This document shows positions 13,479-24,427 of a DNA stretch of 64,000 bases, in pieces (the first letter of the stretch is position 1; each line of letters begins with the position of its first letter). The stretch is taken from contig JAJEKV010000055.1 in NCBI GenBank assembly GCA_021234155.1, positions 6,435,017-6,499,016 on the forward strand, read 5' to 3'. A model generated the notes under the pieces. It saw only the letters and a list, made by a program, of their open reading frames with translations, searched no databases and was not told where the DNA came from. Origin of the DNA: Isoetes taiwanensis. Lineage: Eukaryota; Streptophyta; Lycopodiopsida; Isoetales; Isoetaceae. Both the position numbers and the translations under genes were made by a program.

Positions 13479-13834
13479 TCTATCGCGAGAATGATGTTCC
13501 GATTGATCGTTTCTGATATCCCGTCTGTGCCCAACCTCCACGAAGAAATAGGAATTTGGTATAGCCTCTTACTCAGGCCTACTCGGGTCAACACTCTCTC
13601 CTCAAATTTCCGATGAACAAGCATTGTGTTGTTTATTCAAAGCTCTTAAAAATCTGGATGCAACACTATATCTAACATGAAGGAGCTAACTTTCTTTCAA
13701 ATGTTGTTAAATTATTGGATGTTTTGTTCTCATAAAATGTTACAAAAGTTGGATTATTACTGCATGCTTTTGCATGAGTAGTACAAAAATGTTGCAGACT
13801 TTAACAAACCCAACAACGTTGGGCACGTTACTAG
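13479..13834 (+). mobile_element. Non-autonomous mini-Helitron (copy A)
   Basis: The 3' end has the Helitron signature: a perfect 6-bp-stem hairpin CCCAAC-AAC-GTTGGG (13,810-13,824), then a short spacer and terminal CTAG (13,831-13,834) followed by T. The proposed 5' end starts with TCTAT at 13,479, decayed relative to copy B, where it reads TCTATACTGAG after an A. No Rep/helicase sequence is present. The 3' terminus lies about 160 bases before the STAY-GREEN start codon. Confidence 0.65.
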
Positions 13835-13996
13835 TCATTGATATTGATACGTAGAAATCTCCTCCACGGTATATCTGTATGCTTGTTCTTCAAGCACTTC
13901 AATCAGTTGTTTGTTCAATTCTATTCTGTTCGTTCTTATATGATCTGAGTTTTGGGACTTCATAATTTCATCAACATTTTCTCTCCATTAAGTTAT

Positions 13997-15255
13997 ATGG
14001 CGATGTTTACGGGATCTAATCATTCAGGAGTCCATCAATCACGAATCTTCTCTCCTGCTGTAACAGAAGAAACTTCTCTTCTGAGAGAGTCCGTTTGAAC
14101 AAGAACAACTCTTCTAGGCTCCCTCTCGTAATACATCCAAGCATCATATCCTCTGCTAAAGGAGACACCAGAAGTCAGATCTAGTGGCGGGGACGCTGTT
14201 AATGTGAGCTGCTTTCTTAGTCATTGGCCATGATTCTACTACTGTGCAGAGAATATAACTATTTGAGCCTGCAATATTTGAAGCATCAAAGTTGAGCGTT
14301 CAGTTCCTTGGCATAGACGAAGACAAGCATCCTGAGCAACTCTCAAGAACATATACATTGACACACAGTGACATAACTGCAAAGCTAACTCTTGCTATTT
14401 CAAGAGAGATCAACAAAGCTCAGGTGGGTATTGATAAAAAAGAAATTCCTCAAACTCTTACCTGAATTTGGCAACTGTTCTGTTTTCAGATCATGGGCTG
14501 GTACAGCAGGTTACAGAGAGATGAAGTTCTTGCGGAGTGGAAAAAAGTAAAAGGGCACATGTCTCTACATGTGCACTGTCATATCAGTGGAGGCCATTGT
14601 TTGCTGGATGCCATAGCCAAGATTAGGTTCTACATCTTCCAAAAGGAGCTACCTGTTGTAAGATAACTTAATCCAGATAATTACGCATCTAAGACTATGA
14701 GTATGATTTGGAACTTGGCACTTATACATATACTACATTTCGTGGCAGGTTTTAGAAGCTTTCAGGCATGGAGATAGAGCTTTGTTTCAAAAACATCCTG
14801 GTATATACTTTACTTACTCAAAATCAAAACATACATAGCCTCTCATTTTGGTTTTGTTTCTGCGGTCCAGAGCTGGATAAGGCTTTAGTGTGGGTGTACT
14901 TTCATTCAAATCTGAAGGAATATAACAGAGTCGAATGCTGGGGACCGCTATCTAATGCAACAATGGTAAGGGACGAGCTTTTTCATGTAGTGGCAGGCTC
15001 AGATTGAAAAGGGTTGTTTTCGTTTAACAGGGGGGTTATGATAATGTGACAAGGCAAGAAATAGAAGTAGCATTGGCAGAAGTTGAAACAAGTTCATGGC
15101 ATAGATGCTCGACACGCTGCCACTGCTGCAGCAAATGTGATTTGATTCCTCTGCCTCCACCATTGGCTGGATCAGACATGACAAAAAAAGGTTTCGGCCA
15201 TCTTGGACTTATAGAACATTTTACATTGTCCATCTACAATGTCAATGTGCAATAA
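13997..15255 (+). pseudogene. SGR: STAY-GREEN (Mg-dechelatase) gene, copy A, exon 1 disrupted
   Basis: Six-exon paralogue of the intact gene at 44,042-45,292. Exons are 13,997-~14,185, 14,250-14,423, 14,490-14,657, 14,749-14,800, 14,871-14,965 and 15,031-15,255. Exons 3-6 keep frame, splice sites and the Cys-rich C-terminal motif; nearly all differences from copy B there are silent or conservative (for example Ser for Cys in the PLxNATM segment and Cys for Arg after the Cys motif). Exon 1 is broken: an indel after LLRES brings a TGA, the first intron donor GTAAGG of copy B reads GCGGGG here, and exon 2 opens with a TAA at codon 3. As it stands no plastid-targeted protein can be made. An alternative upstream exon cannot be excluded, and consensus errors could mimic the exon 1 damage. 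Confidence 0.85.
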
Positions 15256-16112
15256 GTTAAAGCAACTCGGATCTTGTACCCCTTCAATGCATAATCAAAC
15301 ATCACCTAGCTAGTCCATTGGGTTATCATCTACTTATGAGGCCTTGTGTCAAGTAACTATAAGGGACATTTAGCTGCTCCAGGCCTCGTGCTAAATCTTT
15401 ATAAGGACATATGCCAATGTAGTATGTACACATATCTATTATGAGTTAGGAAATTATCGCACATGAACAAAAAGAGAGATAAAAAAAAGGGGGAACGCAA
15501 GGACATCTGCATTAATGATTGTAACAATCATTCATTATGAGCAATCCAAACCATGCCAGTTGTTACCACCATATCCAGAACATGCATTATTGGTGGTCAC
15601 AAAAAGAACAAAAATGAAATCAACAAGTGATGGTGATACACTTGCAAACATAGAACGTTTAAAACAGACATTCAAAAAGGTTAAAGAACGCTTCTAACAA
15701 TATGTGATAGTCAATTGTTCGTGAGACCAGAGCATTTGTAATTCCTTTTCCTTATAAGAACATGTTTTAATTTATGTAAACTTTGCTAGGTTGTAGGTGC
15801 ATTGGTTTCTAAAACTTCTATAATAAATATACTGGGCCACTAAAGCCGTACATCAAACGAGGGAATACAAGATGCCAAGATCCCAAGGATAGGTTTAATA
15901 TACATAACTCAAAAATTTCATATGTATTTTTTTCGTAAACACGTATCTTCTTCACGAGTTAAACATTTTTTTTTGAATACCAGGGAAAAAAGCCCGACCC
16001 GTCCGCAAAACCTAACATATAAGTTTTGGCATCCATGTTTTCTAACATCTGCATTCATTAAGTAATGGGAATGCACATACATATAATTGCGAAAGCGAAG
16101 AATCAAGTATGA
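15093..16112. repeat. 1.02-kb local direct repeat, first unit
   Basis: From inside STAY-GREEN exon 6 through its 3' flank; repeated almost exactly at 16,464-17,481 (offset 1,369-1,371). A single unit exists in copy B (45,130-46,190). A 61-codon open stretch at 15,515-15,697 recurs in the second unit but is disrupted in copy B, so it is treated as non-coding. Confidence 0.9.
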
Positions 16113-16311
16113 ACCATCATTCAATTAAATTGGGATTATGTCTTAATTTTGGGACAAATTTCATATTGTATGTTTTTTATAGCATATTCAAATTCACACA
16201 AACCACCTCAAAAGTATGAAAATGTAATCTCATATTATTTATAAAATAGTCAATATTTCACAATATAGCACCATATCATAAAAACGTGATGAAAAAAATT
16301 TACATAGTTAT

Positions 16312-16464
16312 TCAACTCTCTTCAAGCAACCCCAATGATATCATAGCCTTCTTCTTGACATCCTGAGGTATTGTAATTCTTGCATTTCTAGCTGGAATAG
16401 TGTTTGGAGTCCATGAGTACAAAACACTTTCATAGTCTAGCCAAAGATCAGGATTACTCGGATT
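16312..16464 (-). pseudogene. Orphan C-terminal exon of unrecognised protein
   Basis: On the minus strand an open frame of about 50 codons ends in TGA at 16,312-16,314 and includes NPDLWLDYESVLYSW, then RNARITIPQDVKKK and SLGLLEES at the end. The composition is that of a real coding exon, not of the surrounding AT-rich DNA. It abuts the junction of the 1.37-kb local duplication at 16,464, where the frame closes, so it is truncated. It was probably carried in with the rearrangement from elsewhere. I do not recognise the family. Confidence 0.45.
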
Positions 16465-16623
16465 TCATGGCATAGATGCTCGACCGGCCCTTCTTTGCGA
16501 AAAACGTGATTTGATTCCTCTGCCTCGGCCATTGGCTGGATCAGACATGACAAAACAAGGCTTCGGCCATCTTGGACTTATAGAACATTTTACATTGTCC
16601 ATCTACGATGTCAATGTGCAATA
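16464..16623 (+). pseudogene. Third, truncated STAY-GREEN exon 6 fragment
   Basis: Corresponds to the last ~53 codons of exon 6 of the STAY-GREEN copies, from the SWHRC position to the stop TAA. The Cys-rich block is altered around 16,485-16,500 so that the C-x3-C-x-C-C motif is lost. The downstream LIPLP, AGSDMTK and FGHLGLIEHF segments remain readable. No upstream exons are linked to it, so it is a dead fragment. Confidence 0.85.
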
Positions 16624-17481
16624 AGTTAAAGCAACTCGGATCTTGTACCCCTTCAATGCATAATCAAACATCACCTAGCTAGTCCATTGGGTTATCATCT
16701 ACTTATGAGGCCTTGTGTCAAGTAACTATAAGGGACATTTAGCTGCTCCAGGCCTCGTGCTAAATCTTTATAAGGACATATGCCAATGTAGTATGTACAC
16801 ATATCTATTATGAGTTAGGAAATTATCGCACATGAACAAAAAGAGAGATAAAAAAAAGGGGGAACGCAAGGACATCTGCATTAATGATTGTAACAATCAT
16901 TCATTATGAGCAATCCAAACCATGCCAGTTGTTACCACCATATCCAGAACATGCATTATTGGTGGTCACAAAAAGAACAAAAATGAAATCAACAAGTGAT
17001 GGTGATACACTTGCAAACATAGAACGTTTAAAACAGACATTCAAAAAGGTTAAAGAACGCTTCTAACAATATGTGATAGTCAATTGTTCGTGAGACCAGA
17101 GCATTTGTAATTCCTTTTCCTTATAAGAACATGTTTTAATTTATGTAAACTTTGCTAGGTTGTAGGTGCATTGGTTTCTAAAACTTCTATAATAAATATA
17201 CGGGGCCACTAAAGCCGTACATCAAACGAGGGAATACAAGATGCCAAGATCCCAAGGATAGGTTTAATATACATAACTCAAAAATTTCATATGTATTTTT
17301 TCGTAAACACGTATCTTCTTCACGAGTTAAACATTTTTTTTTGAATACCAGGGAAAAAAGCCCGACCCGTCTGCAAAACCTAACATATAAATTTTGGCAT
17401 CCATGTTTTCTAACATCTGCATTCATTAAGTAATGGGAATGCACATAAATATAATTGCGAAAGCGAAGAATCAAGTATGCA
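16464..17481. repeat. 1.02-kb local direct repeat, second unit
   Basis: Near-identical repeat of 15,093-16,112. The inserted block as a whole is 16,113-17,481: a unique ~350-bp piece with an orphan antisense exon followed by this repeat. It interrupts the sequence that is continuous in copy B at gaatcaagtatgcatcc (about 46,178). Confidence 0.9.
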
Positions 17482-17925
17482 TCCGTGTCCTGCATATATT
17501 GGAGACGCATTAAGCTTAAACTAAATTGAGATCGCAAATGCCGTTAATAGCATATGCGAGATTATATATCGCATTATTAATATTCGAGTTTGCAAACAAG
17601 AAGGTGTGTCTGCAAAAATCGAATTCTGTATCCGTTCTGTATCGAGGTAAGACTTTTGCTTCCGCAATTCCAGAAGCTTGTGGACGTGACAACAACCCCA
17701 AGAACATATATTTGCAATAATGCAGATGCCAACCTAAAAGAACACACATCCAAAAAAATCATTCAGTAAAAAACAATAAAGACTTTAAAGTTACAAAACT
17801 GCATATATTATCTAATTCATATATGTCCCTACATTATGAATATGTCGCTAAAATGTGAACATTTCGTACAATTTCTTCAAAGACTCAAGAAAGAAAAGAA
17901 AATGGGCTCGAGCAAACACAACGAC

Positions 17926-17935
17926 GTTCACGTGG
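17926..17935. repeat. LINE target-site duplication, 5' copy
   Basis: gttcacgtgg at 17,926-17,935 is repeated at 19,406-19,415 directly after the poly(A). The empty site with a single copy is at 46,645-46,654 in copy B. Confidence 0.85.
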
Positions 17936-19405
17936 CTGGCACGCACATCTATGTCTCATCTCTCCTCATAGCCCCACCAGAGAAAGTAAAAGAAATGGAA
18001 GGGACAATTAGAAACTTTGTGTGGGGAGGCAACGAGGAAGGAGCACTAGTGAAAATAGCATGGTGGAAATGTAAAAGAGATAAGGAAGAAGGGGGAATAG
18101 GCATGATTGACTTAGCCCTACAAAGCAAAATACTAGTAGCCAAATTCATGTGGAATATTTTAGAGGAGAAAACGAAGTCACCAGGCCTCCAACTCATAGC
18201 GCAAGCCATATGTTTCTCCTGCACACATGCTAAAAAATCAGCACAAGTATCTCTTCTATGGTCTCTATTTTATGGCTTGAAACCAAGTTCCGAGGCCTCA
18301 CCATTCTTAAGAGGTCTCATTTCCGCGTGGGACGTGGTGAAAAAGCTCTTCACATTGAATATCAGTAATTGTGCAGCGAGTACTACTCCACCATGGTGGA
18401 TTCCAGTCAACTACCGCAATAAGAATGGTCCTTTGGCTCTTTTAGCTGACATCAGAGTGGTGAGAAGATGGATCAGCTGTGGCATTGGTTCGTGTGCAAT
18501 GTGGTATGAAGGTGGTCAGTTAACAGAATGGACGGTATTCAAGCAGAAATTCGGCCTCCAGAATAACGACAAAACAATGTGGGAATGTATTGCAGTAAGT
18601 CTTCCAAACCACATAAATAGCACGAGTAAGAAACCTTGGGTTCTCGATCAATCTTTGCAGACGGGGTCATTTGTGAAATCATTATATAAGCGTTTGAAGA
18701 CAAAAGGTACTTTATTGCTACCAGCTCAATGGAATGTGCAAGTCACTGACACACAGTTGAAGGAAATCTGGAGGGGTGTATGGATAAAACTTCTCCCTCC
18801 CCGAGTGAATTCTTTTTTATGGCAAGTAATTCATAGGGTTCCTATGGTAAACAGAAGGGTATCCAAATTCAAAGCTGACGTGAGCCCTCTATGTCCATTA
18901 TGCAAGATAAAGGAAGAGTCTCTGGAACATTGCTTAGTAGAGTGCACTGACCTGCAAGTTGTGTGGTCGTGGTGCATGGATATGTTCAACATTACACTGG
19001 GGACCAACGATCTCCTTCTAGGTAGATATCCAGTAGAATGGCCAGTCTCAAAACGCAAAGCTTTTCATATTGTCAGATCATGGGCATTATGGGTCATATG
19101 GAAAAGACGCAATTCTCTCACTCTAGGCAAAGAAGCATATACTACAGCCACACAAATACTGCATATGCTCATAGAGAAGCTTAGAAAGTTCAAGTGTGTG
19201 GTCGAAGATGATGTTTCCCTTGTTTGGGAGACCTTCATCAAACTACCACCTTAAGAAGAAGGCACCTACATGCATTCTAAAAGGGCTTTGTAGCTATCCC
19301 CTTTTCAAACTTGTTCAGGAGGGTGTCTATGTGCTATAAGGCTGTGTAATAGTTTACCTATAAATGGAAAATTCTTTATCCTTCAAAAAAAAAAAAAAAA
19401 AAAAA
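17936..19405 (+). mobile_element. 5'-truncated L1-like LINE with intact zf-RVT reading frame
   Basis: Insertion bounded by a 10-bp target duplication and ending with 21 A residues (19,385-19,405) after a cttc. One uninterrupted frame runs from the 5' break to TAA at 19,252-19,254 (about 440 codons). It encodes the C-terminal part of a plant LINE ORF2: a post-RT region (NFVWGG near the start, AWWK, GGIGMIDLAL), then an HxxC-type RT zinc-binding domain (zf-RVT) at about 18,760-18,970 with IWRGVWIKLLPPRVNSFLW, CPLCKIKEESLEHC and the closing H/C pair. Endonuclease and RT domains are missing, so it was dead on arrival. The lack of stops over 1.3 kb indicates a young insertion. An in-frame ATG at 17,836 lies in host flank, outside the element. 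Confidence 0.9.
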
Positions 19406-19415
19406 GTTCACGTGG

Positions 19416-22015
19416 TTGTACACATTATTTCATATATGTCCCTACCCTATAATGATTATCCCATATATATCATGCTTTTTGCAAGTGTTGTCTACTTTCT
19501 TCAAAAGTTAGAAAAGGATTTCTAAATCAAGAATAGCTTCCATTCAAACAACTTGTGATCCATTGATTAAACGTCTTCTTGGTCTTAAATTTTGATGCAT
19601 CACTATAAGTATTTTCAATGATAATAATTTTTTTCCTCGTAGTTTTGTTTGGGTAGGCAGCATAGCTTGCATAGTTGCTCGTATTTTTGTTGGGTAGGCA
19701 TAGCTTGCATAGTTACTCATGTTAGATTAACTTCTCATTTTTTACTATTATGCTAACTATTTTCCTATATTTGTCAGAGTGACTGCCATGCATAATATCT
19801 ATTGTAGTTGTTGCTATTCCATAGTTGTTCAAGAATCTCATAATGTAAATGATACATTAAGCATCTAGACTTTCTCATTTATCCAATAGAACCTCTATTA
19901 ATTCATCACAAATGTTTTGTAATTTGAAGGGAATATGTTTCACCAACTCCATTGCAAGGAGGAAATAGGGGTTGGTAGTAAACAATTTGTTTTTCCTCCA
20001 TGTAAATCCAAACTTGAAAACAATCAAGAATATATATCGTACGAGCATATGTAAATTATGATAAATGTGATAGAACACAACAAATGAAATATGCTCTCTA
20101 TTCATTTGTCATGAAATCATCACCCAGGAAATCATGTTGAGTATCACTCCATTCATCGTCATCCAGTTGTAAAAGCAACCTTCACCTCATATTTGGCATT
20201 TGAAGCTCACCGTCTTCCTCCTCTTCAATATAATCTTCAAGTGCCACCGAAGAGTGCATTGATGATCTCAATTCTTTACCGGTGGTCCCCTCTTGAGTTT
20301 CATAATCTTCTACATGTTGTGGCTCCACAAATTCCATTCCAATTCTTGCTCATGCTCTATACCTTCCTCATGTTCCTCCCCTTCTTCCTCAATGACTGTA
20401 TTGGAAATGTGTTGATGTGATGTTATCTCTGTAGAGATTATGATCCACCATTTATTGTTTTGACGGTTGACATGGAAAAACACTTGTTGAACTTGTTGTG
20501 GATACACAAATGGTTAACTTATATCTATTAACACATGCGTGTAGAGGCTTGAACCATTTTGCCTTTAGTGTCATTTGTCAAAATGAACAACTTTTTTGGA
20601 AGAAAAGAATGGGTTTTTTCGGCCAGACTTCTTCTTCCGACAACATTTTCTCCTTTGTGGATGATGATAGGCGGTGGATAATGCAGCAGTCACGTTGGGT
20701 GTATAATGTTGAATCAATTCCAGCTTTTTGAATCCTTATCAGTTTCTCTTCTACTGCCACTTTGTCTCAATAGCAAAAAAGGGAGGAAGCTTGCAAGATC
20801 AACCCAGCTCTTGCATAGGATTTGGATTTGGGTTCAGGGATTCGCATTCCTCTGCAGCTTCAAATTTCGTGCCCACTTTTAATGGAGGATTTTTGAAACA
20901 CATCTCCCTGAATTTACGGATTGGTTCTAGGTTCAAGGATACGCATCCCTCTGCAGCTTCAAAATATTTTAATGCCCATTTTTAATGGTGGATTTTATAG
21001 ATAGCGAGTCGATTTTTTTATCACTGGGAGGTGATTTTTGGAGGTAGTAACAGATGACGGTGGTGTCTGCCTTCATATAAGCATCAATCGGCTCTTATTT
21101 GCATTATCCTCCTCTGTTTCATATTTTCATTCTGGCTTCATTTCATCTTATTTTGGCAAGTATTAGCAGGATTATTGTATGTTATCTATTCTATTGTATT
21201 CGGTCTACTCCATTTATTCCAGAAACTGAATCTTTCATTTCATTTTAATCTTGATTCTAAACCAAAGTCTGTTCTTATGCTTCTTCCTGACTTTTGGAAT
21301 TTTTGGCTCTGCTTTCATTGCTCAGGTTAATCTGGCATCTACAGGAAAACTCTCCTCAATAGAAGACGTGCTCAAAGTAAACTGGATATATATGGCGTGC
21401 ACATTCTGGTTATCTTCCATTCTTTTTTTTTTTTTCCAGTTTATGTAATGCATGCCGCTTCTGACCGTTATGGTTCTGACACAGTCTCAGGATCTATTCT
21501 TCAAAATTCTTAGCTTCAGGAGGAGCAAGGTACATTGAATAAACATGTCCTATAAACATGAATAACAATATGTCCTGAAATTTAAGTATTGCAAATAAGA
21601 TTTTTTAGAAAAGTTTGGGACTCAAGTTTGTTATGCCCGAGTTATGCCAAGTTTTGCATAGATTTAATCTCAATCTTGCGACTCATGTGTCCTCCATTTG
21701 CATTGTGGAGAAACGAGCTCTGCTTTTGTGGCGAGGTCATTCAAATTGTCTGGAGCTTTATGCCCTATTTCTTCTTGACAATGTAGGTTCAAATGACACT
21801 AATAGCTCTAGATATGTGTCAAGTATTTTAGCACCTACTTTTGTAAATGGACACTTCTAGCAAAATTAGTTATAAAATGGACCATAGTGAAATGTCTCTT
21901 AACGAGAGGTAATTACCTCTACATGTTGTATGCTAAAGTTTATAGATTTAGGAAATATAAGTGCAAAATTATAAATCTAATGGCTTTTATATGATCATCC
22001 TCCATTTAAAGATAG
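19416..22015. other. No gene recognised; end of copy A and A-specific flank
   Basis: 19,416-20,345 aligns to 46,655-47,457. 20,346-22,007 has no counterpart in copy B. It contains two similar ~100-bp pieces with ggattcgcattcctctgcagctt (20,838) and ggatacgcatccctctgcagctt (20,936). An open stretch at about 21,615-21,790 (with SSICIVEKRALLLWRGHS) looks exon-like in composition, but no family or splice partners could be found. Confidence 0.4.
22008..22015. repeat. Target-site duplication candidate, left
   Basis: aaagatag at 22,008-22,015 faces atagatag at 29,115-29,122 across the element, 7 of 8 bases identical. A perfect 4-bp atag reading is the alternative. Confidence 0.6.
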
Positions 22016-22044
22016 GGGTCTAAGTTAGATATTGGGGTACAAAA
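22016..22044 (+). repeat. Left terminal inverted repeat
   Basis: 29 bases, starting gggtctaagttag and ending ggtacaaaa; perfect reverse complement of 29,086-29,114. Confidence 0.95.
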
Positions 22045-22312
22045 AAGCGCGAGAAGCGGAAGCGGAAAAAGCACGCTAAGCAGCGCCCGGACGCACCTTT
22101 TCGATTTCCGCGCGCCTTTTCGGCGAACAATGATTTTGATTGTCAGAGGTGTAATTATTCGCGCCCATTGTTACTAATTGAATTGTACAGGCCAATTTGC
22201 TCCTCGATTACACTTCGATTCCTGCATTTTACAAATTGAATCATCCTCTTCAAGGCGCTTGCTCCGACCTCTTTGTTTCTTGCTGCTTTTTTTTAAAGTA
22301 TCTTCTTTTCCC

Positions 22313-24233
22313 ATGGCTGGTGAAGGAATCATCCCACAGCAAAAGCTGAAATGGCTGGTGGAAAATGTCACTGCAGATGACTGGAACAGTGTTTGGTCTG
22401 AGCCAATGGTTTCAGGCAAAATCAAAATCTACTATGTTCGCCCTCATTTGAAGTAGAAATTGGACGGCTTGATCGATTTCTTGTATGGAGATGGAGGTGT
22501 CCCGAATAATGAATTGAGGAAGCTAGTAGCATTATCATTTGCATGGGAAAATTGTAGTCGGGCAGAGCATAACCCTGAGGCTCATAGGGTTGATTGGGAT
22601 GCTTACAAGAAACAGGTTAATGTTTGGTCCAGGAGAAAAAGGGATGACATTGATGTTAAAAAAGAAGATGTTAAAAGGATCAAAACTACAGTTCCTTCAT
22701 GCCAAAGTACACTTGTAGCTTCAGGCAGATCAACACCTCAACTTGAATTTAAGGGGAAAGCAGGTCAGTCTTCTGAGTTTTCTGTTTCCAATTTAAGTTT
22801 CAACATTTCTTTGATTGAAGAGGAGGTTAGTAAGTTGGAAACAGATTTAGGCAACTGTACAACTGATCTGGTAAAAATAATTAGTATCATTGAGGTAGAT
22901 AAGAACTCTTTAGCAAGGGAAGAGAGGATGATTGAGCTTGGAAGGAACGAGATAGCAAGAATGGAGAATGAGTTGTCTGCTTTGAATGCCAAAGCGGACA
23001 TAAGAATGATGGAGACTGAAGCGATTGAAGAGTTAAAGGCAAAAATAAGTGGTGAAATATATTTTTGCTCTAAACTGGAGGCTTGACTTCCAAAGGTTAG
23101 TGTTGAAGCATTACAGGAGAAGGAAAAGAAGGAAAGATTAAAAACTTCACTGGAATTCAGATTACAGGAAAGCAGGAAATATTTAGAAGCTGGTAGACAC
23201 TTGATGGACTCAGATATATCAAAAATGTCTATCATAACTATGAAAAGCAGGTTGCCTGGTTTCATGGAAGATGCATGTGCTGCATGTGGATTGGTCTTCA
23301 ATCCAAAATATAAATTGAGTATGGCATTACCATGTGAACATGTCTATCACTTGGCATGCTGCATGCTTTTGTATGAAAAGAAGACATGCTTCAGGTGTTT
23401 GAAGGAAGTTCCCAGGGAAGTTTTTGTGGAACTTGGTCTAGAGGTTGCAGGTGAAGAAGACTTGCAGATTCAGGCAGGCAGTGCATTTGAGGTAGGCACT
23501 ACTAGTGCATTTGCTTCACCTGATAAGTTTTCCAATGTTGTCACACCTGTGGCTTCACCTGTTGCTTCACCTGCTTTATTATTTAATAAAGCACCTGTGG
23601 CACCTGTGGCTTCACCTGCTTCTGAGTCACCAAAAAATGTTGGTTCTACTGCTGATGCTCAAGTGTCACCAAGTCCAGTAAGGAAAGCTGTAGAAGCTTT
23701 GCAGAAGGTAAGACTTTGATATTTCTTATTTGTGTTTTAACTAACTTAATCTCATTTAAATTGATTTGTGTTCTAAGCAGCAAAGTTCTGTAATTCAGCT
23801 TAGTAAGGGGCCAGCAAAAAAAAGGATAAAACGTTCACGTGTTGTTGAGAGCAGTTCAGAAGAATATTATGAACAACCTGTGCAAAAGGTTCCTGCAATT
23901 GGCATAAAGACCAGGTTGAGGAGTGCAACTGCAGGAGAAAGTTCTACTGCTGCGCATGTAGATGTTCACGTAAGCAGTGATGAAGAACAAGCAAATGAAG
24001 ATGATGTTGCTGCTGCAGTTGCTGAAGATGCTGTTGAGAAAGGTAAGGATAAGGGTGAAGCAGCAGTTGAAATGGAGGTAGCAACAACAAAGAACAAAAA
24101 GAAGATTGGGAGACCCTCAAAGAAGCTGCCACCTCAAGCACCAAAGCAAATAGGTGATCAAGTTGATATTATTTTGAAAATGTTAAATGGTAGTTCAGGT
24201 TCTGTTTCTCAGTATATCAAGTCATTGAGTTAG
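22313..24233 (+). pseudogene. Transposon-borne RING finger / coiled-coil / AT-hook protein, two in-frame stops
   Basis: The start ATG at 22,313 (MAGEGIIPQQ) sits in a ccATGGC context. A single frame runs to 23,707, a 73-nt GT-AG intron follows (23,708-23,780), and exon 2 continues in phase to TAG at 24,231-24,233, about 615 codons. Domain order: a Trp-rich N-terminal region of unknown type (WLVENVTADDWNSVW, later DWDAYKKQVNVW); a predicted coiled coil at about residues 165-310; a RING-type zinc finger at about residues 321-366 with C-x2-C, C-x-H-x2-H-x2-C and C-x2-C; a Pro/Ala/Ser-rich linker with repeated VASP; and a C-terminal acidic region with an AT-hook (KKIGRPSKK, ~24,095-24,125). The frame is interrupted in phase by TAG at 22,454-22,456 and TGA near 23,084-23,086. 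Both would be one C-to-T change from a sense codon (CAG, CGA). RING proteins are usually E3 ubiquitin ligases and AT-hooks bind AT-rich DNA; any such role here is inference. Confidence 0.75.
23708..23780 (+). other. Intron in RING/AT-hook gene
   Basis: GTAAGA donor and TTCTAAGCAG acceptor, phase 0; removal joins two open frames exactly. Confidence 0.8.
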
Positions 24234-24427
24234 TTTCAGAACATAACATATTGTGGTGTATGTGAAATACTGTTTTACTTGTTTTATGTTGTTTGAGAAC
24301 ATTCTTTGAATGTAATTTGGTTTTCTTTAATTAATCACTGTTTTCTTTAATTCTGTTTTCTGTTTTAATATTGTAATTTCTGTAATTCTTTAATTGTTGT
24401 CATGTTGATGTTTAAGATTCTTTTCTT

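Larger units (their letters stand above)
1880..20345. repeat. Direct duplication, copy A
   Basis: Copy A of a long same-orientation duplication; copy B lies at about 34,538-47,457. Matching anchors in the same order include the block after ctagtacatcatg (1,886 / 34,535), the calreticulin fragment (10,190 / 41,170), the mini-Helitron end (13,834 / 43,875), the STAY-GREEN exons (14,250-15,255 / 44,294-45,292) and the segment ending at ccacaaattccattcc (20,345 / 47,457). Copy A is longer because it contains two LINE insertions, a ~0.96-kb tandem array and a 1.37-kb local duplication that copy B lacks. The two copies are almost identical over the STAY-GREEN exons but differ by many short indels and replacements elsewhere. 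Confidence 0.9.

Noticed and set aside
15515-15697. 61-codon open frame found twice (also 16,884-17,066)
   Set aside because: Its identity is explained by the local DNA duplication; copy B has indels breaking it, so it is likely 3' flank of STAY-GREEN.
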